A stretch of 41,716 nt of DNA from Verrucomicrobiaceae bacterium UBA2429 (lineage in GTDB: Bacteria; Verrucomicrobiota; Verrucomicrobiia; Verrucomicrobiales; Verrucomicrobiaceae): positions 2,298-44,013 of the forward strand of contig DDQZ01000081.1 of NCBI GenBank assembly GCA_002343505.1. Reading direction: 5' to 3'. The position numbers and the translations under genes were made by a program. Shown here one piece after another: positions 25,156 to 33,503 of the stretch. The number at the start of each line of letters is the position of its first letter. Positions within the stretch are counted from its first letter, which is position 1. The notes under the pieces were generated by a model. It ran no database searches. It was given only the letters and a program-made list of their open reading frames with translations, and had not been told where the DNA came from.

Positions 25156-28101
25156 ATGAGTGCTGATACACCATCATCTCAGGCCATGAATGACACATCC
25201 TCCGATCAGGTGCCTGCCCATCATCTCTGGGTCGAGCTTTCCACGCGCACTACGGCTGAGACTGCTCATCAACATTCAGGGGATGAGGAGGCGGCAATGA
25301 GAAGCGTGCATTTTTTGTCCGGCAAAACGAGGGAGCTGATGGCCGGGCATCCGGCGGCCATGGAATTCAATCGCCTGGCGGAGCGGCTGCTGAATGAGAT
25401 GCTGCGGCCTTGCATGGCGCGCTGGCATGGCTGGATGACACCGGACCCGAATCTGCGGGACAAGGACGGGCAGCCGGTGGCGAAATTCCGCGATCCGCAG
25501 GCGCGGCAGTTGTTCCGAGCGGAGTTGGGTGATCTGCACGGCAGACTGCTGGCATGGCAGCGAGTCTTTGATTTGCTCAGGAGGGGCCTGGCGAGGGATG
25601 AGCAGGGGGTGTCCCTTGATGATTGGTCCCGCCCCACGAACCAGAGACTGGCGCTCTTGGCAAATCCCGATGACAAGCCGGCGAAATCCGGTCCGAACCT
25701 CGGCGCGGTCCTGCCGTTGGGCATCGGCGGCCAGGTGGAGGTGGCTGGCGATGTGAAAATGTCTGAAATCGCGAAAGCGGAAATCGCGGAGATTCATCAC
25801 CGGCGCGCGGTTTTGAAACTGGTACGGCCAGAGGATAAAAAATCGGCGGTATGGAATGTGGCGGGCCTGGCGCTCTCTGGCGGCGGCATCCGCTCGGCGA
25901 CTTTTTGCCTCGGCATCACGCAGATGCTGGCAAGACACGGCTTTTTGCATCGCTTCGACTACTTGTCCACGGTCTCCGGCGGCGGTTATTTGGGCGCGTT
26001 TTTGAGCACGGCTCTCGGCACGCGGCAGGAGGGGGACAAAAGCAGGACGACTCCTGAAAGCGCGGCTGACAAACTGAAGGATGTGTTTGAGAGGACGGAG
26101 GGCATCGAGTCCGGGCTGGTGCGGCATCTGCGCAACAACAGCAAATACCTGCTCAATGGCGGTCTGGGTGCCAAGCTGGAGATCACGGGGTTGCTGATCA
26201 GCGGGGTGTTGTGGAATCTGCTCATGCTTCTGCCACTGCCGCTGATCCTGGCATGGGTGGCACATGTCGGGCAGGAATGGATCTGGGGGGCGCAGATCGT
26301 CTCCGGTAGTTTCAAAGAACCGGACTGGGCAAAGGGCTGTGCTGCGGATTTGGCGATTCTTTTTGGGGGTGTGCTGGCCTTGGGCTGGTTCACTCAGCCG
26401 CTGGTGAGGATGCTTTCCCACGGGCGCGATCCGAAGGACAAGTCCATGCTGGCAAGACGCGCGCTGGAGGTGGCGCTGCCATGGGTTGGACTTGCATTTG
26501 CTTTCATGGTCTTTGTGAACTGTGTGCCCACTCTGTTTTATGGGTATGAAATTCTGCGCCAGGAGTATAAGGCGCTGGGCCTGCAATGGCTCAAAGGGAC
26601 TCTCTCTGCGGATGTTCTGGGCGTTTCCGCGGGTGGTGCTTTCTCCGCGGCTCTGGCTCTGGTGGTGGCAAAGCTGGCCCCGCATCGCGAGAGGCTGCGC
26701 AGGCTGGCGGTGCGGCTGCTGGTCTTGAGCGGGCCTCTGCTGCTGCTTGCCATTTTTCTGGCGGTGGGAAATCGCATGGGGCTTGGCCGAACGGTTGTGG
26801 AGCCGGAGGTGGTGCCAGTTTTTGTGACCATGATCCCGACGGTTCTGGCTCAGTATTCCCAGGAATACCTGGCCGACCTTTCCACAAAATGGTCGCCCGC
26901 GTGGGTTTTGACCGTGGCGATTGGGATCGTGCTCTGGGGCTGGTTGGGGGTGAACATCAACACTTTGGCTCCGCATATTTATTACCGGAACCGGCTTTGC
27001 GATTGCTACATGGTCCGGCGCATCGAACCGGATGCGGAGAAGCCGGGGTTATGGACCCGCCTCGTGCGCCGGCTTTCCGGTGAGAAGGTGCATGGGCGCA
27101 CGGAGACACTGCAGCGAGTCCGCTTTTCCAGTCTGAATTCGGACCTCGCCGCGCCTTATCATTTAGTCAACATGACTCTCAACGCTCCCTCCAGCACGAA
27201 CAAGAACTTGCGCGGGCGCGGCAGTGATTTTTTCGTCGCCAGCCGGAGATACTGCGGCTCGCCGCTCACGGGTTACAAAAAGACGGATGAGATCACCTCC
27301 GTGGACCCGCATTTCGACCTCGGCACGGCCATGGCGGTCTCCGGCGCGGCGGCCTCCACGAGCATGGGCTGGAAAAGCCTTCCGAACTTTCGCTTTTTGA
27401 TGACGCTCTTTAATGTGCGTCTCGGCTACTGGCTGCGTTGGGGCGGCAAGCCGGGGATCTGGCACCGGCTGGCGAACACACCGGGTCCGGTGTATTTGTT
27501 CCGGGAGATGTTTGCGGTGATGGATGAGCGCTGCCGTTACTTGAATCTCTCCGATGGCGGTCACATCGAGAATCTCGGCGTCTATGAGCTGCTGCGCCGG
27601 CAGGCGAAGTTCATTGTCTGTGTGGACGGAGGACAGGAGCCCGGCATGGAATGCTCGGATCTCACCCGCCTCCAGCGTTATGCCGAGATAGACCTGGGCA
27701 TCCGGCTGCATTTTGATCTGCATGATCTCTCCCCGATGCCGGACGGCTGCTCCCGCGCTTACGGGCTGCTGGTGAAGGTGGACTATGAACCCGGCGAGAG
27801 CCGGCCCGCTGCCGAGGCCAAGGTGGGGTGGATGCTATATCTGAAGCTGGCAATGACGGGCGCGGAGCCCGCGCATGTGCTGGATTACAAGCGCGATCAT
27901 CCCGACTTCCCGCACCAGACCACGGGGGATCAGATTTTCGACGAGGCTCAGTTTGAGGCTTACCGCCAACTCGGGGAATGCGCGATGCGGAGTTTTTTCC
28001 ACGACAAGCTTTTCGACGCCGGCGCTGACACCAGTTTGGATGACTGGTTCCATCATCTGGCCTGCCGTCTTTTGCCGGACAATGACGACGCTTATGGTTA
28101 A
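25156..28101 (+). CDS. Patatin-like phospholipase with membrane segments inserted in the catalytic domain
   Basis: This is a 981-residue protein. From the ATG at 25156, an alpha-helical N-terminal region leads to the patatin oxyanion loop ALSGGGIRSATFCLG (242-247) and nucleophile block YLSTVSGGGYLGAF (Ser274). About 325-620 holds several hydrophobic segments, for example LLMLLPLPLILAWVAHV and LVLSGPLLLLAIFLAVG. The catalytic Asp appears only at residue 800 in LNLSDGGHIENLGVYELLRR, so the lipase fold is split around a membrane region of roughly 500 residues. Members hydrolyse acyl esters of phospholipids; the substrate is unknown. A TTG start at 25141 is unlikely. It ends convergently with ferritin at a hairpin. 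Confidence 0.85.
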   Translation: MSADTPSSQAMNDTSSDQVPAHHLWVELSTRTTAETAHQHSGDEEAAMRSVHFLSGKTRELMAGHPAAMEFNRLAERLLNEMLRPCMARWHGWMTPDPNLRDKDGQPVAKFRDPQARQLFRAELGDLHGRLLAWQRVFDLLRRGLARDEQGVSLDDWSRPTNQRLALLANPDDKPAKSGPNLGAVLPLGIGGQVEVAGDVKMSEIAKAEIAEIHHRRAVLKLVRPEDKKSAVWNVAGLALSGGGIRSATFCLGITQMLARHGFLHRFDYLSTVSGGGYLGAFLSTALGTRQEGDKSRTTPESAADKLKDVFERTEGIESGLVRHLRNNSKYLLNGGLGAKLEITGLLISGVLWNLLMLLPLPLILAWVAHVGQEWIWGAQIVSGSFKEPDWAKGCAADLAILFGGVLALGWFTQPLVRMLSHGRDPKDKSMLARRALEVALPWVGLAFAFMVFVNCVPTLFYGYEILRQEYKALGLQWLKGTLSADVLGVSAGGAFSAALALVVAKLAPHRERLRRLAVRLLVLSGPLLLLAIFLAVGNRMGLGRTVVEPEVVPVFVTMIPTVLAQYSQEYLADLSTKWSPAWVLTVAIGIVLWGWLGVNINTLAPHIYYRNRLCDCYMVRRIEPDAEKPGLWTRLVRRLSGEKVHGRTETLQRVRFSSLNSDLAAPYHLVNMTLNAPSSTNKNLRGRGSDFFVASRRYCGSPLTGYKKTDEITSVDPHFDLGTAMAVSGAAASTSMGWKSLPNFRFLMTLFNVRLGYWLRWGGKPGIWHRLANTPGPVYLFREMFAVMDERCRYLNLSDGGHIENLGVYELLRRQAKFIVCVDGGQEPGMECSDLTRLQRYAEIDLGIRLHFDLHDLSPMPDGCSRAYGLLVKVDYEPGESRPAAEAKVGWMLYLKLAMTGAEPAHVLDYKRDHPDFPHQTTGDQIFDEAQFEAYRQLGECAMRSFFHDKLFDAGADTSLDDWFHHLACRLLPDNDDAYG

Positions 28102-28124
28102 ACGCATCATGTCACGAATAAAGA

Positions 28125-28150
28125 GCGGCTGTTGAGACATCAACAGCCGC
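28125..28150. terminator. Bidirectional hairpin terminator between patatin and ferritin genes
   Basis: GCGGCTGTTGA (28125-28135) pairs perfectly with TCAACAGCCGC (28140-28150) around a GACA loop. On the minus strand it is followed by CTCTTTATT, serving the ferritin gene. The plus-strand trailer is less T-rich. Confidence 0.75.
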
Positions 28151-28192
28151 GATTATGAAACGGAGCGGTGTGCCTGGGGTGCGGGTCCGCGG

Positions 28193-28714
28193 TTATTCCG
28201 CGGCTTCATTTTTGCTAGCCGCACCCTGGCGCTGCCCCGCTTCACGGTCGAGCACAAGCAAGCTGGCGGGGTCGTTGCCTGCGAGCTTGAGGCGGTCAAG
28301 CATGTCGCGCACCGTTTTTTCCTCCTCCATCTGTTCGTTGAGGAACCAAAGCAGCAGGTTTTTCGCGGCATGGTCTTTGACCTGCTCCGCCACGTCATAG
28401 AGATCATTGATCTGCTTGGTGACGAGTTGCTCCTGCTTGAGGCTCTGCTCGAAAACATCAAGAGGAGATTTGAATTTGTGTTTGGGTTTGGAGATGGGCT
28501 CCAATTCCACAACGGCGTCGCGGTCCACCACATACTGGTAGAACTTCAGCGCGTGCATCGTCTCCTCGCGGCTTTGATTGAACATCCAGCTCGCGAAGCC
28601 ACTGTAGGGCGTCTGCTCGAACCAGGCCGACATGGCGAGGTAGGTGTAGCTGGAGGCCATTTCGTTGTTGATCTGCTCGTTGAGCAGCTTGGTGAGCTTG
28701 GGATCGAGGGTCAT
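28193..28714 (-). CDS. Non-heme ferritin
   Basis: This is a 173-residue iron-storage ferritin. The four-helix bundle is evident from LTKLLNEQINNEMASSYTYL (Glu in the A-site helix), AWFEQTPYSGFASWMFNQSR with EETMHALKFYQYV (ferroxidase Glu/His), a long third helix (LYDVAEQVKDHAAKNLLLWF) and NEQMEEEKTVRDMLDRLK. These match bacterial FtnA-type proteins that oxidise Fe(II) and store it as a mineral. The start at 28714 (MTLDPKLTKL) is chosen; 42 upstream in-frame residues do not look coding. A charged tail (GQRQGAASKNEAAE) extends the C-terminus. It diverges from the DUF1501 gene and ends at a strong hairpin. Confidence 0.93.
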   Translation of the reverse strand: MTLDPKLTKLLNEQINNEMASSYTYLAMSAWFEQTPYSGFASWMFNQSREETMHALKFYQYVVDRDAVVELEPISKPKHKFKSPLDVFEQSLKQEQLVTKQINDLYDVAEQVKDHAAKNLLLWFLNEQMEEEKTVRDMLDRLKLAGNDPASLLVLDREAGQRQGAASKNEAAE

Positions 28715-28825
28715 GATGTGAGGGCAGGGTTCAGTGCCGAATACAACCTGATAAACGCTCCAAAGGCAACTCCGGGATGCTTTCCAATGCTGATCCTGCT
28801 CTCGCCTCAAACAGCCAAGACTTCC

Positions 28826-28868
28826 AGCGGCATCGTCCATTTAGAACATCGGGGCCGTGGCGTATTAT
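28826..28868 (+). promoter_or_regulatory. Shared upstream motif, copy 1 (before second DUF1501 gene)
   Basis: AGCGGCATCGTCCATT (28826-28841) is followed after 17 bases by GGCGTATTAT (28859-28868). The same 16 bases and a GGCGTAGTAC block at nearly the same distance precede the PPC-domain gene at 37320. The spacing resembles a -35/-10 pair, possibly for an ECF sigma factor (inference). Confidence 0.45.
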
Positions 28869-28897
28869 CCGAGTCCGAACTCAACCCCCACGCGCCC

Positions 28898-30277
28898 ATG
28901 TTCACCTTCACCGACAAAGGTTCCGTCACCACCTGCGATGGCGTGACGCGTCGCGATTTCCTTTCCGCAGGCACTTTGAGCGCCATCGGGCTCACGCTGC
29001 CGAGTTTTGCCAAATTGAAGGCAGAAGGCAAAGTGGACCCAAAGAAGAGCAACAAGGCCTGCATCATGATCTTCAACCTCGGTGCGCCGAGCCAGCAGGA
29101 CCTCTGGGACATGAAACCGGACGCGCCGAGCGAGATTCGCGGCCCGTTCAAGCCGATCCGCACGAAGAGCGATGCCTTTGAGATCTCCGAGATCCTGCCG
29201 CTGCACGCGAAGATCGCGGACAAATTTAGCCTCGTGCGCTCCTGCTACCACACCGCAGCCGCCGTACATGACACGGGGCATCAAATGATGCAGACGGGCC
29301 GACTTTTCACCGGAGGCGTCATCACACCGCACGTCGGCAGCGCTCTCGAATTCCTCCAAGGCCGGCGCAGCGATCTGCCCGCGCACATCATCCTGCCGGA
29401 GACGATGGGACCAACGGGCGGCAACATGCCGCACGGCCAGGACGCGGGCTTCCTCGGCAAGGCTTATGATCCTTTCGTCCTGAACGCGAACCCGTCGGAG
29501 AAAGACTTCAAAGTGCCCGATCTGCTGCCGCCGAAAGAAATCAGCGAGGTGCGTCTCGAACGTCGCAAGCAGCTCCGCGAGCTGGTGGACAGCAGCGTGC
29601 GGAATTTCGAATACAGCGAGCAGGCGAAGCTCATGGACTCGAACTTCGAGTCCGCCTACCGCATCATGACCAGCACGCAGGCCCGCGAGGCCTTCGATTT
29701 GACGAAAGAGCCGCTCAAAGTGCGCGAACGCTACGGCATGAACCGCTTCGGCCAGAGCTGCCTGCTTGCGCGTCGTCTCGTCGAGCGTGGCGTGCGTTTT
29801 GTCACCGTGAACACTTTCATCACGGTGTTTGGCGAAATCACCTGGGACATTCACGGCTCCAAACCCTTCACCAGCATCGAGGGCATGCGCGACATCGTCG
29901 CGCCGATGTATGACCAGGGCTACAGCGCTCTCATTGAGGACCTTTTCCAGCGCGGCATGCTCGACGACACGATGGTCACCTGCCTCGCCGAATTCGGCCG
30001 CACGCCGAAGATCAATCCCGCTGGCGGTCGCGACCACTGGCCGAACTGCTGGACGGTCAATTTCGCCGGCGGTGGCGTCAAAGGCGGCGAAGTCATCGGC
30101 AAATCCGACGACATCGGCGGCTACCCCACCGAGCGCCCCGTCGCCCCGAAAGAAATCGTCGCCACCATCTACCAGGCCATGGGCATCGACCTCCACACCG
30201 AACTCCCCGGCCCCCAAGGCAGACCTTTCCCCGTCGTCGATTTCGGCACCCAGGCGATCAAGGAGCTGTTTGCGTGA
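28898..30277 (+). CDS. DUF1501 protein, second copy
   Basis: This is a 459-residue DUF1501 protein of the long subfamily. The Tat-like leader region reads DGVTRRDFLSAGTLSAIGLT. Family blocks include [118 protein letters not shown] and FAGGGVKGGEVIGKSDDIGG. It differs considerably from the copy at 23676. The open frame extends upstream to 28370 through antisense of ferritin, which is spurious; 28898 places the RR motif near residue 15. It heads the second DUF1501-PSD-WD40-PPC set and carries the shared upstream motif. It is probably exported and metal dependent; the substrate is unknown. Confidence 0.92.
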   Translation: MFTFTDKGSVTTCDGVTRRDFLSAGTLSAIGLTLPSFAKLKAEGKVDPKKSNKACIMIFNLGAPSQQDLWDMKPDAPSEIRGPFKPIRTKSDAFEISEILPLHAKIADKFSLVRSCYHTAAAVHDTGHQMMQTGRLFTGGVITPHVGSALEFLQGRRSDLPAHIILPETMGPTGGNMPHGQDAGFLGKAYDPFVLNANPSEKDFKVPDLLPPKEISEVRLERRKQLRELVDSSVRNFEYSEQAKLMDSNFESAYRIMTSTQAREAFDLTKEPLKVRERYGMNRFGQSCLLARRLVERGVRFVTVNTFITVFGEITWDIHGSKPFTSIEGMRDIVAPMYDQGYSALIEDLFQRGMLDDTMVTCLAEFGRTPKINPAGGRDHWPNCWTVNFAGGGVKGGEVIGKSDDIGGYPTERPVAPKEIVATIYQAMGIDLHTELPGPQGRPFPVVDFGTQAIKELFA

Positions 30278-30302
30278 GGTCTCCTTTTATCGTCCAACTC
30301 CG

Positions 30303-30884
30303 ATGAGCCCACTCTACACCCAAGCAAAGCAATCGTTACTACTGAACTCCCCTGACAGCGTCTTCCGCGCTCAGAAGGTCAGTGAATGGACAGGAACCTT
30401 CGACCTTCCGCAACCCGTGGCGGACTATTATACAGAACTTGGCCCCGTTGATGTGCATATTCCCGGTTACGGGAATCCGTATTTCCTGCCGTCGCTTGCC
30501 TCGCTCTGGAAGTTTCAGGCGGGTTATCGTTATCATCCCGAAACTTCCGAGAGATTTGAGGGCTGGGATGATGAATGGCTAGTGATCGCCGACGAGGGTG
30601 GAGATGCCTTCATATACTCGCGCAACGACACAACGATCTCTCACGCCTATCATGGAGAGGGTGTTTGGTCACCGAAGCCCTTGTTCGCATCCATTGAGCA
30701 CATGGCTGCTTGCTTCTCGATCATGGGAGAGATTGCTGGTTCGGCAGGTTTGGATTTCACCGACAGCGAATCGTTTATCCTGCCCTGCTACATTGAGGAA
30801 GCAGAAGCCCGGATGACGGAGATCACAAAGGATTCATCACACACTGAGCGAGTGCTTACCAGACTCGGATGGCTGCACGACTAA
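30303..30884 (+). CDS. SMI1/KNR4 (SUKH)-like protein
   Basis: This is a 193-residue cytoplasmic protein. Features reminiscent of the SUKH superfamily are QPVADYYTELGPVDVHIPGY, the WDDEWLVIADEGGDAFIYSR strand pair and a C-terminal helical part. SUKH proteins include immunity proteins of contact-dependent and polymorphic toxin systems, but no toxin gene is adjacent. The start at 30303 gives MSPLYTQAKQ; the frame open further upstream overlaps the DUF1501 gene and is rejected. GC content is lower than in its neighbours, consistent with acquisition. It lies 25 bases after the DUF1501 stop and may be transcribed with it. Its connection to the neighbouring glycan-type genes is not apparent. Confidence 0.7.
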   Translation: MSPLYTQAKQSLLLNSPDSVFRAQKVSEWTGTFDLPQPVADYYTELGPVDVHIPGYGNPYFLPSLASLWKFQAGYRYHPETSERFEGWDDEWLVIADEGGDAFIYSRNDTTISHAYHGEGVWSPKPLFASIEHMAACFSIMGEIAGSAGLDFTDSESFILPCYIEEAEARMTEITKDSSHTERVLTRLGWLHD

Positions 30885-30897
30885 ACCAACGACCAAC

Positions 30898-31026
30898 CCA
30901 GACACTCGCATGACTCAGCCAGATTTGATTCGAGCGGTCGCCCAATTTCTGTCGCACCTACGCGGGCAGGTTGGGACTGTTATCGTTCCACCAGATAAAG
31001 GCGTGCGTGTCGAGCAGGTACTTTAT
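30898..31026 (-). pseudogene. Decayed vapC (PIN-domain toxin) fragment
   Basis: Directly after the antitoxin-like gene, the minus strand reads KYLLDTHAFIWWNDNSPNLP, the typical PIN-domain VapC N-terminus with its first catalytic Asp. A TAG stop follows, then VRQKLGDRSNQIWLSHASVW, the next VapC block, in the same frame. The codon expected to be ATG is ATA (31026-31024), and similarity ends after about 43 codons. Thus the start is lost, a nonsense codon is present and the 3' two-thirds are missing. The toxin cannot be functional. Confidence 0.8.
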
Positions 31027-31238
31027 GCATCGCGGCCTAGCCAGAATTCGTCGGGTAGTGGCGCGTCAAAGTCATCCGACGCCTGCCACTTGCCTTTACC
31101 CAGGCCAAAAACACGCTCTTTGACGGCGCTCTTCGATTCTTCGGCCTTCAGATTCGAAGTCAGTCGCGAAAGCAACGCTCGCTGTTCCTCCAGGGTCAAC
31201 TCTCGTGCTGCGAAGGCAATTTCTGAAACCGTGCTCAT
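31023..31238 (-). CDS. VapB-like antitoxin, orphaned
   Basis: This is a 71-residue protein. The N-terminal part (ELTLEEQRALLSRLTSNLKA) resembles an antitoxin dimerisation or helical region. The C-terminal WQASDDFDAPLPDEFWLGRD matches the toxin-wrapping tail (SDDFDxPL) of DUF2281/VapB-type antitoxins. Its TAA stop abuts the decayed vapC; an ancestral TGA would have overlapped a toxin ATG as ATGA. It diverges from the PSD gene at 31268 with 29 bases between starts. With its toxin dead it may persist as a remnant or as an antidote against related toxins (inference). Confidence 0.75.
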   Translation of the reverse strand: MSTVSEIAFAARELTLEEQRALLSRLTSNLKAEESKSAVKERVFGLGKGKWQASDDFDAPLPDEFWLGRDA

Positions 31239-31267
31239 GCTGGCATCCTAATTTCCGCCTCTGATTC

Positions 31268-33466
31268 ATGCAACTCCGCATCTCCAGCCTTCTTTTTGCT
31301 GTCCTGTCCGCCACCTCGGCTGCCGCCGAAGCCCCGTCTTTCCGCAACACCATCCAGCCCATCCTCACGCGTTACGGCTGTGCGATGGGTGCGTGTCATG
31401 GCGCGGCGGCGGGACAGGGCGGCTTCCGGCTTTCGCTGCGCGGTTTCGATGACGAGGGCGACTGGCTTTCGATCACGCGCAGTGCGAACGGACGTCGTCT
31501 GACGCTGGAAGATCCGGCGCGGAGTCTGTTTCTGCTGAAGGCGGTCAAGGCGGTGCCGCATAAGGGCGATAAGCGCTTCGAGGTGAACTCGCCGGAATAC
31601 AAGGCCATCGCCGATTGGATCGCGGCGGGGGCTCCGGGGCCGAAGGCGGATGATCCGCGCATCGTGTCGCTCAGCGTGTCGGAGCCGCATCTCATCTCGC
31701 AGGCGGGCAAAAGCGTGCAGCTCAAAGTCACCGCGAAATTCAGCGACGGACACAGCGAGGACGTGACGCGCTGGTGCAAATACAACGCCACCAACGCCAG
31801 CGTGGCCACCGTGGATGACAGCGGCCTTATCAAGATCACCGGTGCAGGCGAAGGAACCGTCAGCGCATGGTATTTGAGCCTGTTGAGCGTCACCAACGTC
31901 GTCGTGCCGAGGCCGGGCAAGCCGGACATCGAGGCCTTTGCGGCCATGAAGCCGCGCAACTTCATCGACGAGCATGTTTTGACCAAACTGCGCGAGCTGA
32001 ACATCCCGCCGTCGGGTCGCGCCACGGACGCGGAGTTCCTGCGCCGTGCATTTCTCGATACAATCGGCGTTTTGCCCACGCCGGAGGAAGCCAAGGCCTT
32101 CCTCGCCGACAAAGCGGCCGACAAACGCGACCGACTCATCGACACGCTGCTGAAGCGGCCCGAGTTCGTCGATTACTGGTCGCATCGCTGGAGCGATCTC
32201 TTCCTCGTGAATGGCGACAAACTCATGCCGCAGGCGATGTGGTCGTATTACAACTGGATCCGTCGTCACGTCGCCGCGAACACGCCGTGGGACGCCATGG
32301 TGCGTGATCTGCTCACCGCCACCGGCAGCACGCTCGAGCACGGCGGCGGCAACTTTTTCATCCTCAACGACGAGCCGACGAAGTGCGCCGAAACCGTCAG
32401 CGTGGCCTTCCTCGGCACCTCCATCGGCTGCGCGAAGTGCCACAACCACCCGATGGAAAAGTGGACCTACGATCAGTACTACGCCTTCGCGAACCTCTTC
32501 GCCCGCGTGCGCACCAAAAACGGCACGCAGGCCGACGAGCGCGTGCTTTTCAGCGACACGCAGGGCGACCTCGTCGCGCCGCTCACCGGCAAACCGCAGC
32601 CGCCGCGCCCGCTCGATGCTTTGCAGCCCGTCTCGATGACCTCCACCGAGGATCGACGCATCACGCTCGCGAACTGGCTCACCAGCGCAAATAATAAGCT
32701 CTTCCAACGCGCCATCGTGAACCGCGTGTGGGCGAACTTCTTCGGCAGCGGCCTCGTTGAGGCCGTCGATGACCTCCGCGTCACCAATCCCGCCAGCAAC
32801 GAGCCGCTCTTCGCCGCCGCCTGCGAGCATCTCGTGAAGCAAAAGTTCGACCTGAAGGCCCTCATGCGCACCATCCTGCAAAGCGAGACCTACCAGCGCA
32901 GCAGCATCACGCTTCCCGAAAACATCAGCGACCTCCGCTACGGCTCGCACTACGTCCCGCGCCGACTGAAGGCCGAGGTGCTGCTCGACACCGTGTCGCA
33001 GGTCACCGCCGCGCCCACCACCTTCAAAATCGACCGCCGCAACGCCAACCGCGGCACCGCCGACGCCTACCCCATGGGCTTCCGCGCCCTGCAACTGCCC
33101 GACAGCAACATCGCCAGCTACTTCCTAAAGAGCTTCGGCCGCGCCGACCGCGTCGCCACCTGCGAATGCGAGCGCACCAACGAACCCAGCATGGCGCAAG
33201 CGCTTCACATCGCCAACGGCGAGACCCTCAACCAAAAGCTCGCCCAAAAAGACAACCGCCTCGACGCCCTGCTCACCAGCCAGCAACCCGACGCCAAGAT
33301 CATCGAAGAAGCCTATCTGCTGACTCTCACCCGAGCTCCCACCGAACGCGAACTCGACAAAGCCACCGCGCTCCTCACCACCGCCAAACCCGAAGACCGC
33401 CGCGTCACGCTCGAAGATCTGTTTTGGAGCCTGATGAGCTCGAAGGAGTTTTTGTTTAATCACTGA
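31268..33466 (+). CDS. PSD-type protein with Big2-like, DUF1549 and DUF1553 domains
   Basis: This is a 732-residue exported protein. The signal peptide is MQLRISSLLFAVLSATSAAA. A cytochrome-like segment has GCAMGACHG, a C-x4-C-H spacing (Cys38, Cys43, His44) typical of this family's first site, unlike CxxCH. A Big2-type Ig-like domain follows (AGKSVQLKVTAKFSDGHSED, NASVATVDDSGLIKITGAGE). DUF1549 includes LRRAFLDTIGVLPTPEEAKA and YWSHRWSDLFLVNGD, then a canonical CAKCH site (388-392). DUF1553 includes RAIVNRVWANFFGSGLVEAV and a final LFWSLMSSKEFLFNH. It is the normal partner of the DUF1501 protein at 28898, here separated by the SUKH-like and vapBC-relic genes. The substrate is unknown. Confidence 0.92.
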   Translation: MQLRISSLLFAVLSATSAAAEAPSFRNTIQPILTRYGCAMGACHGAAAGQGGFRLSLRGFDDEGDWLSITRSANGRRLTLEDPARSLFLLKAVKAVPHKGDKRFEVNSPEYKAIADWIAAGAPGPKADDPRIVSLSVSEPHLISQAGKSVQLKVTAKFSDGHSEDVTRWCKYNATNASVATVDDSGLIKITGAGEGTVSAWYLSLLSVTNVVVPRPGKPDIEAFAAMKPRNFIDEHVLTKLRELNIPPSGRATDAEFLRRAFLDTIGVLPTPEEAKAFLADKAADKRDRLIDTLLKRPEFVDYWSHRWSDLFLVNGDKLMPQAMWSYYNWIRRHVAANTPWDAMVRDLLTATGSTLEHGGGNFFILNDEPTKCAETVSVAFLGTSIGCAKCHNHPMEKWTYDQYYAFANLFARVRTKNGTQADERVLFSDTQGDLVAPLTGKPQPPRPLDALQPVSMTSTEDRRITLANWLTSANNKLFQRAIVNRVWANFFGSGLVEAVDDLRVTNPASNEPLFAAACEHLVKQKFDLKALMRTILQSETYQRSSITLPENISDLRYGSHYVPRRLKAEVLLDTVSQVTAAPTTFKIDRRNANRGTADAYPMGFRALQLPDSNIASYFLKSFGRADRVATCECERTNEPSMAQALHIANGETLNQKLAQKDNRLDALLTSQQPDAKIIEEAYLLTLTRAPTERELDKATALLTTAKPEDRRVTLEDLFWSLMSSKEFLFNH

Positions 33467-33472
33467 GCCGTA

Positions 33473-33494
33473 AAGCGAATGTCCACATTCGCTT
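33473..33494. repeat. Perfect 10-bp-arm palindrome after the PSD gene
   Basis: AAGCGAATGT (33473-33482) and ACATTCGCTT (33485-33494) are perfect reverse complements around CC, beginning 7 bases after the stop. It may be a REP-like palindrome or a terminator, though no T tract follows. Confidence 0.6.
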
Positions 33495-33503
33495 CAAACC
33501 ACG

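Noticed and set aside
25276..26976. Minus-strand 566-codon open frame
   Set aside because: It is antisense to the patatin gene; Gln/His/Arg-rich with no domain.
28370..28897. N-terminal extension of the second DUF1501 frame
   Set aside because: These 176 codons run antisense to ferritin and its leader; the Tat motif follows the ATG at 28898.
31235..33094. Minus-strand 619-codon open frame
   Set aside because: It is fully antisense to the PSD gene with DUF1549/DUF1553 motifs; composition is typical of a GC-rich shadow frame with no recognisable domain.
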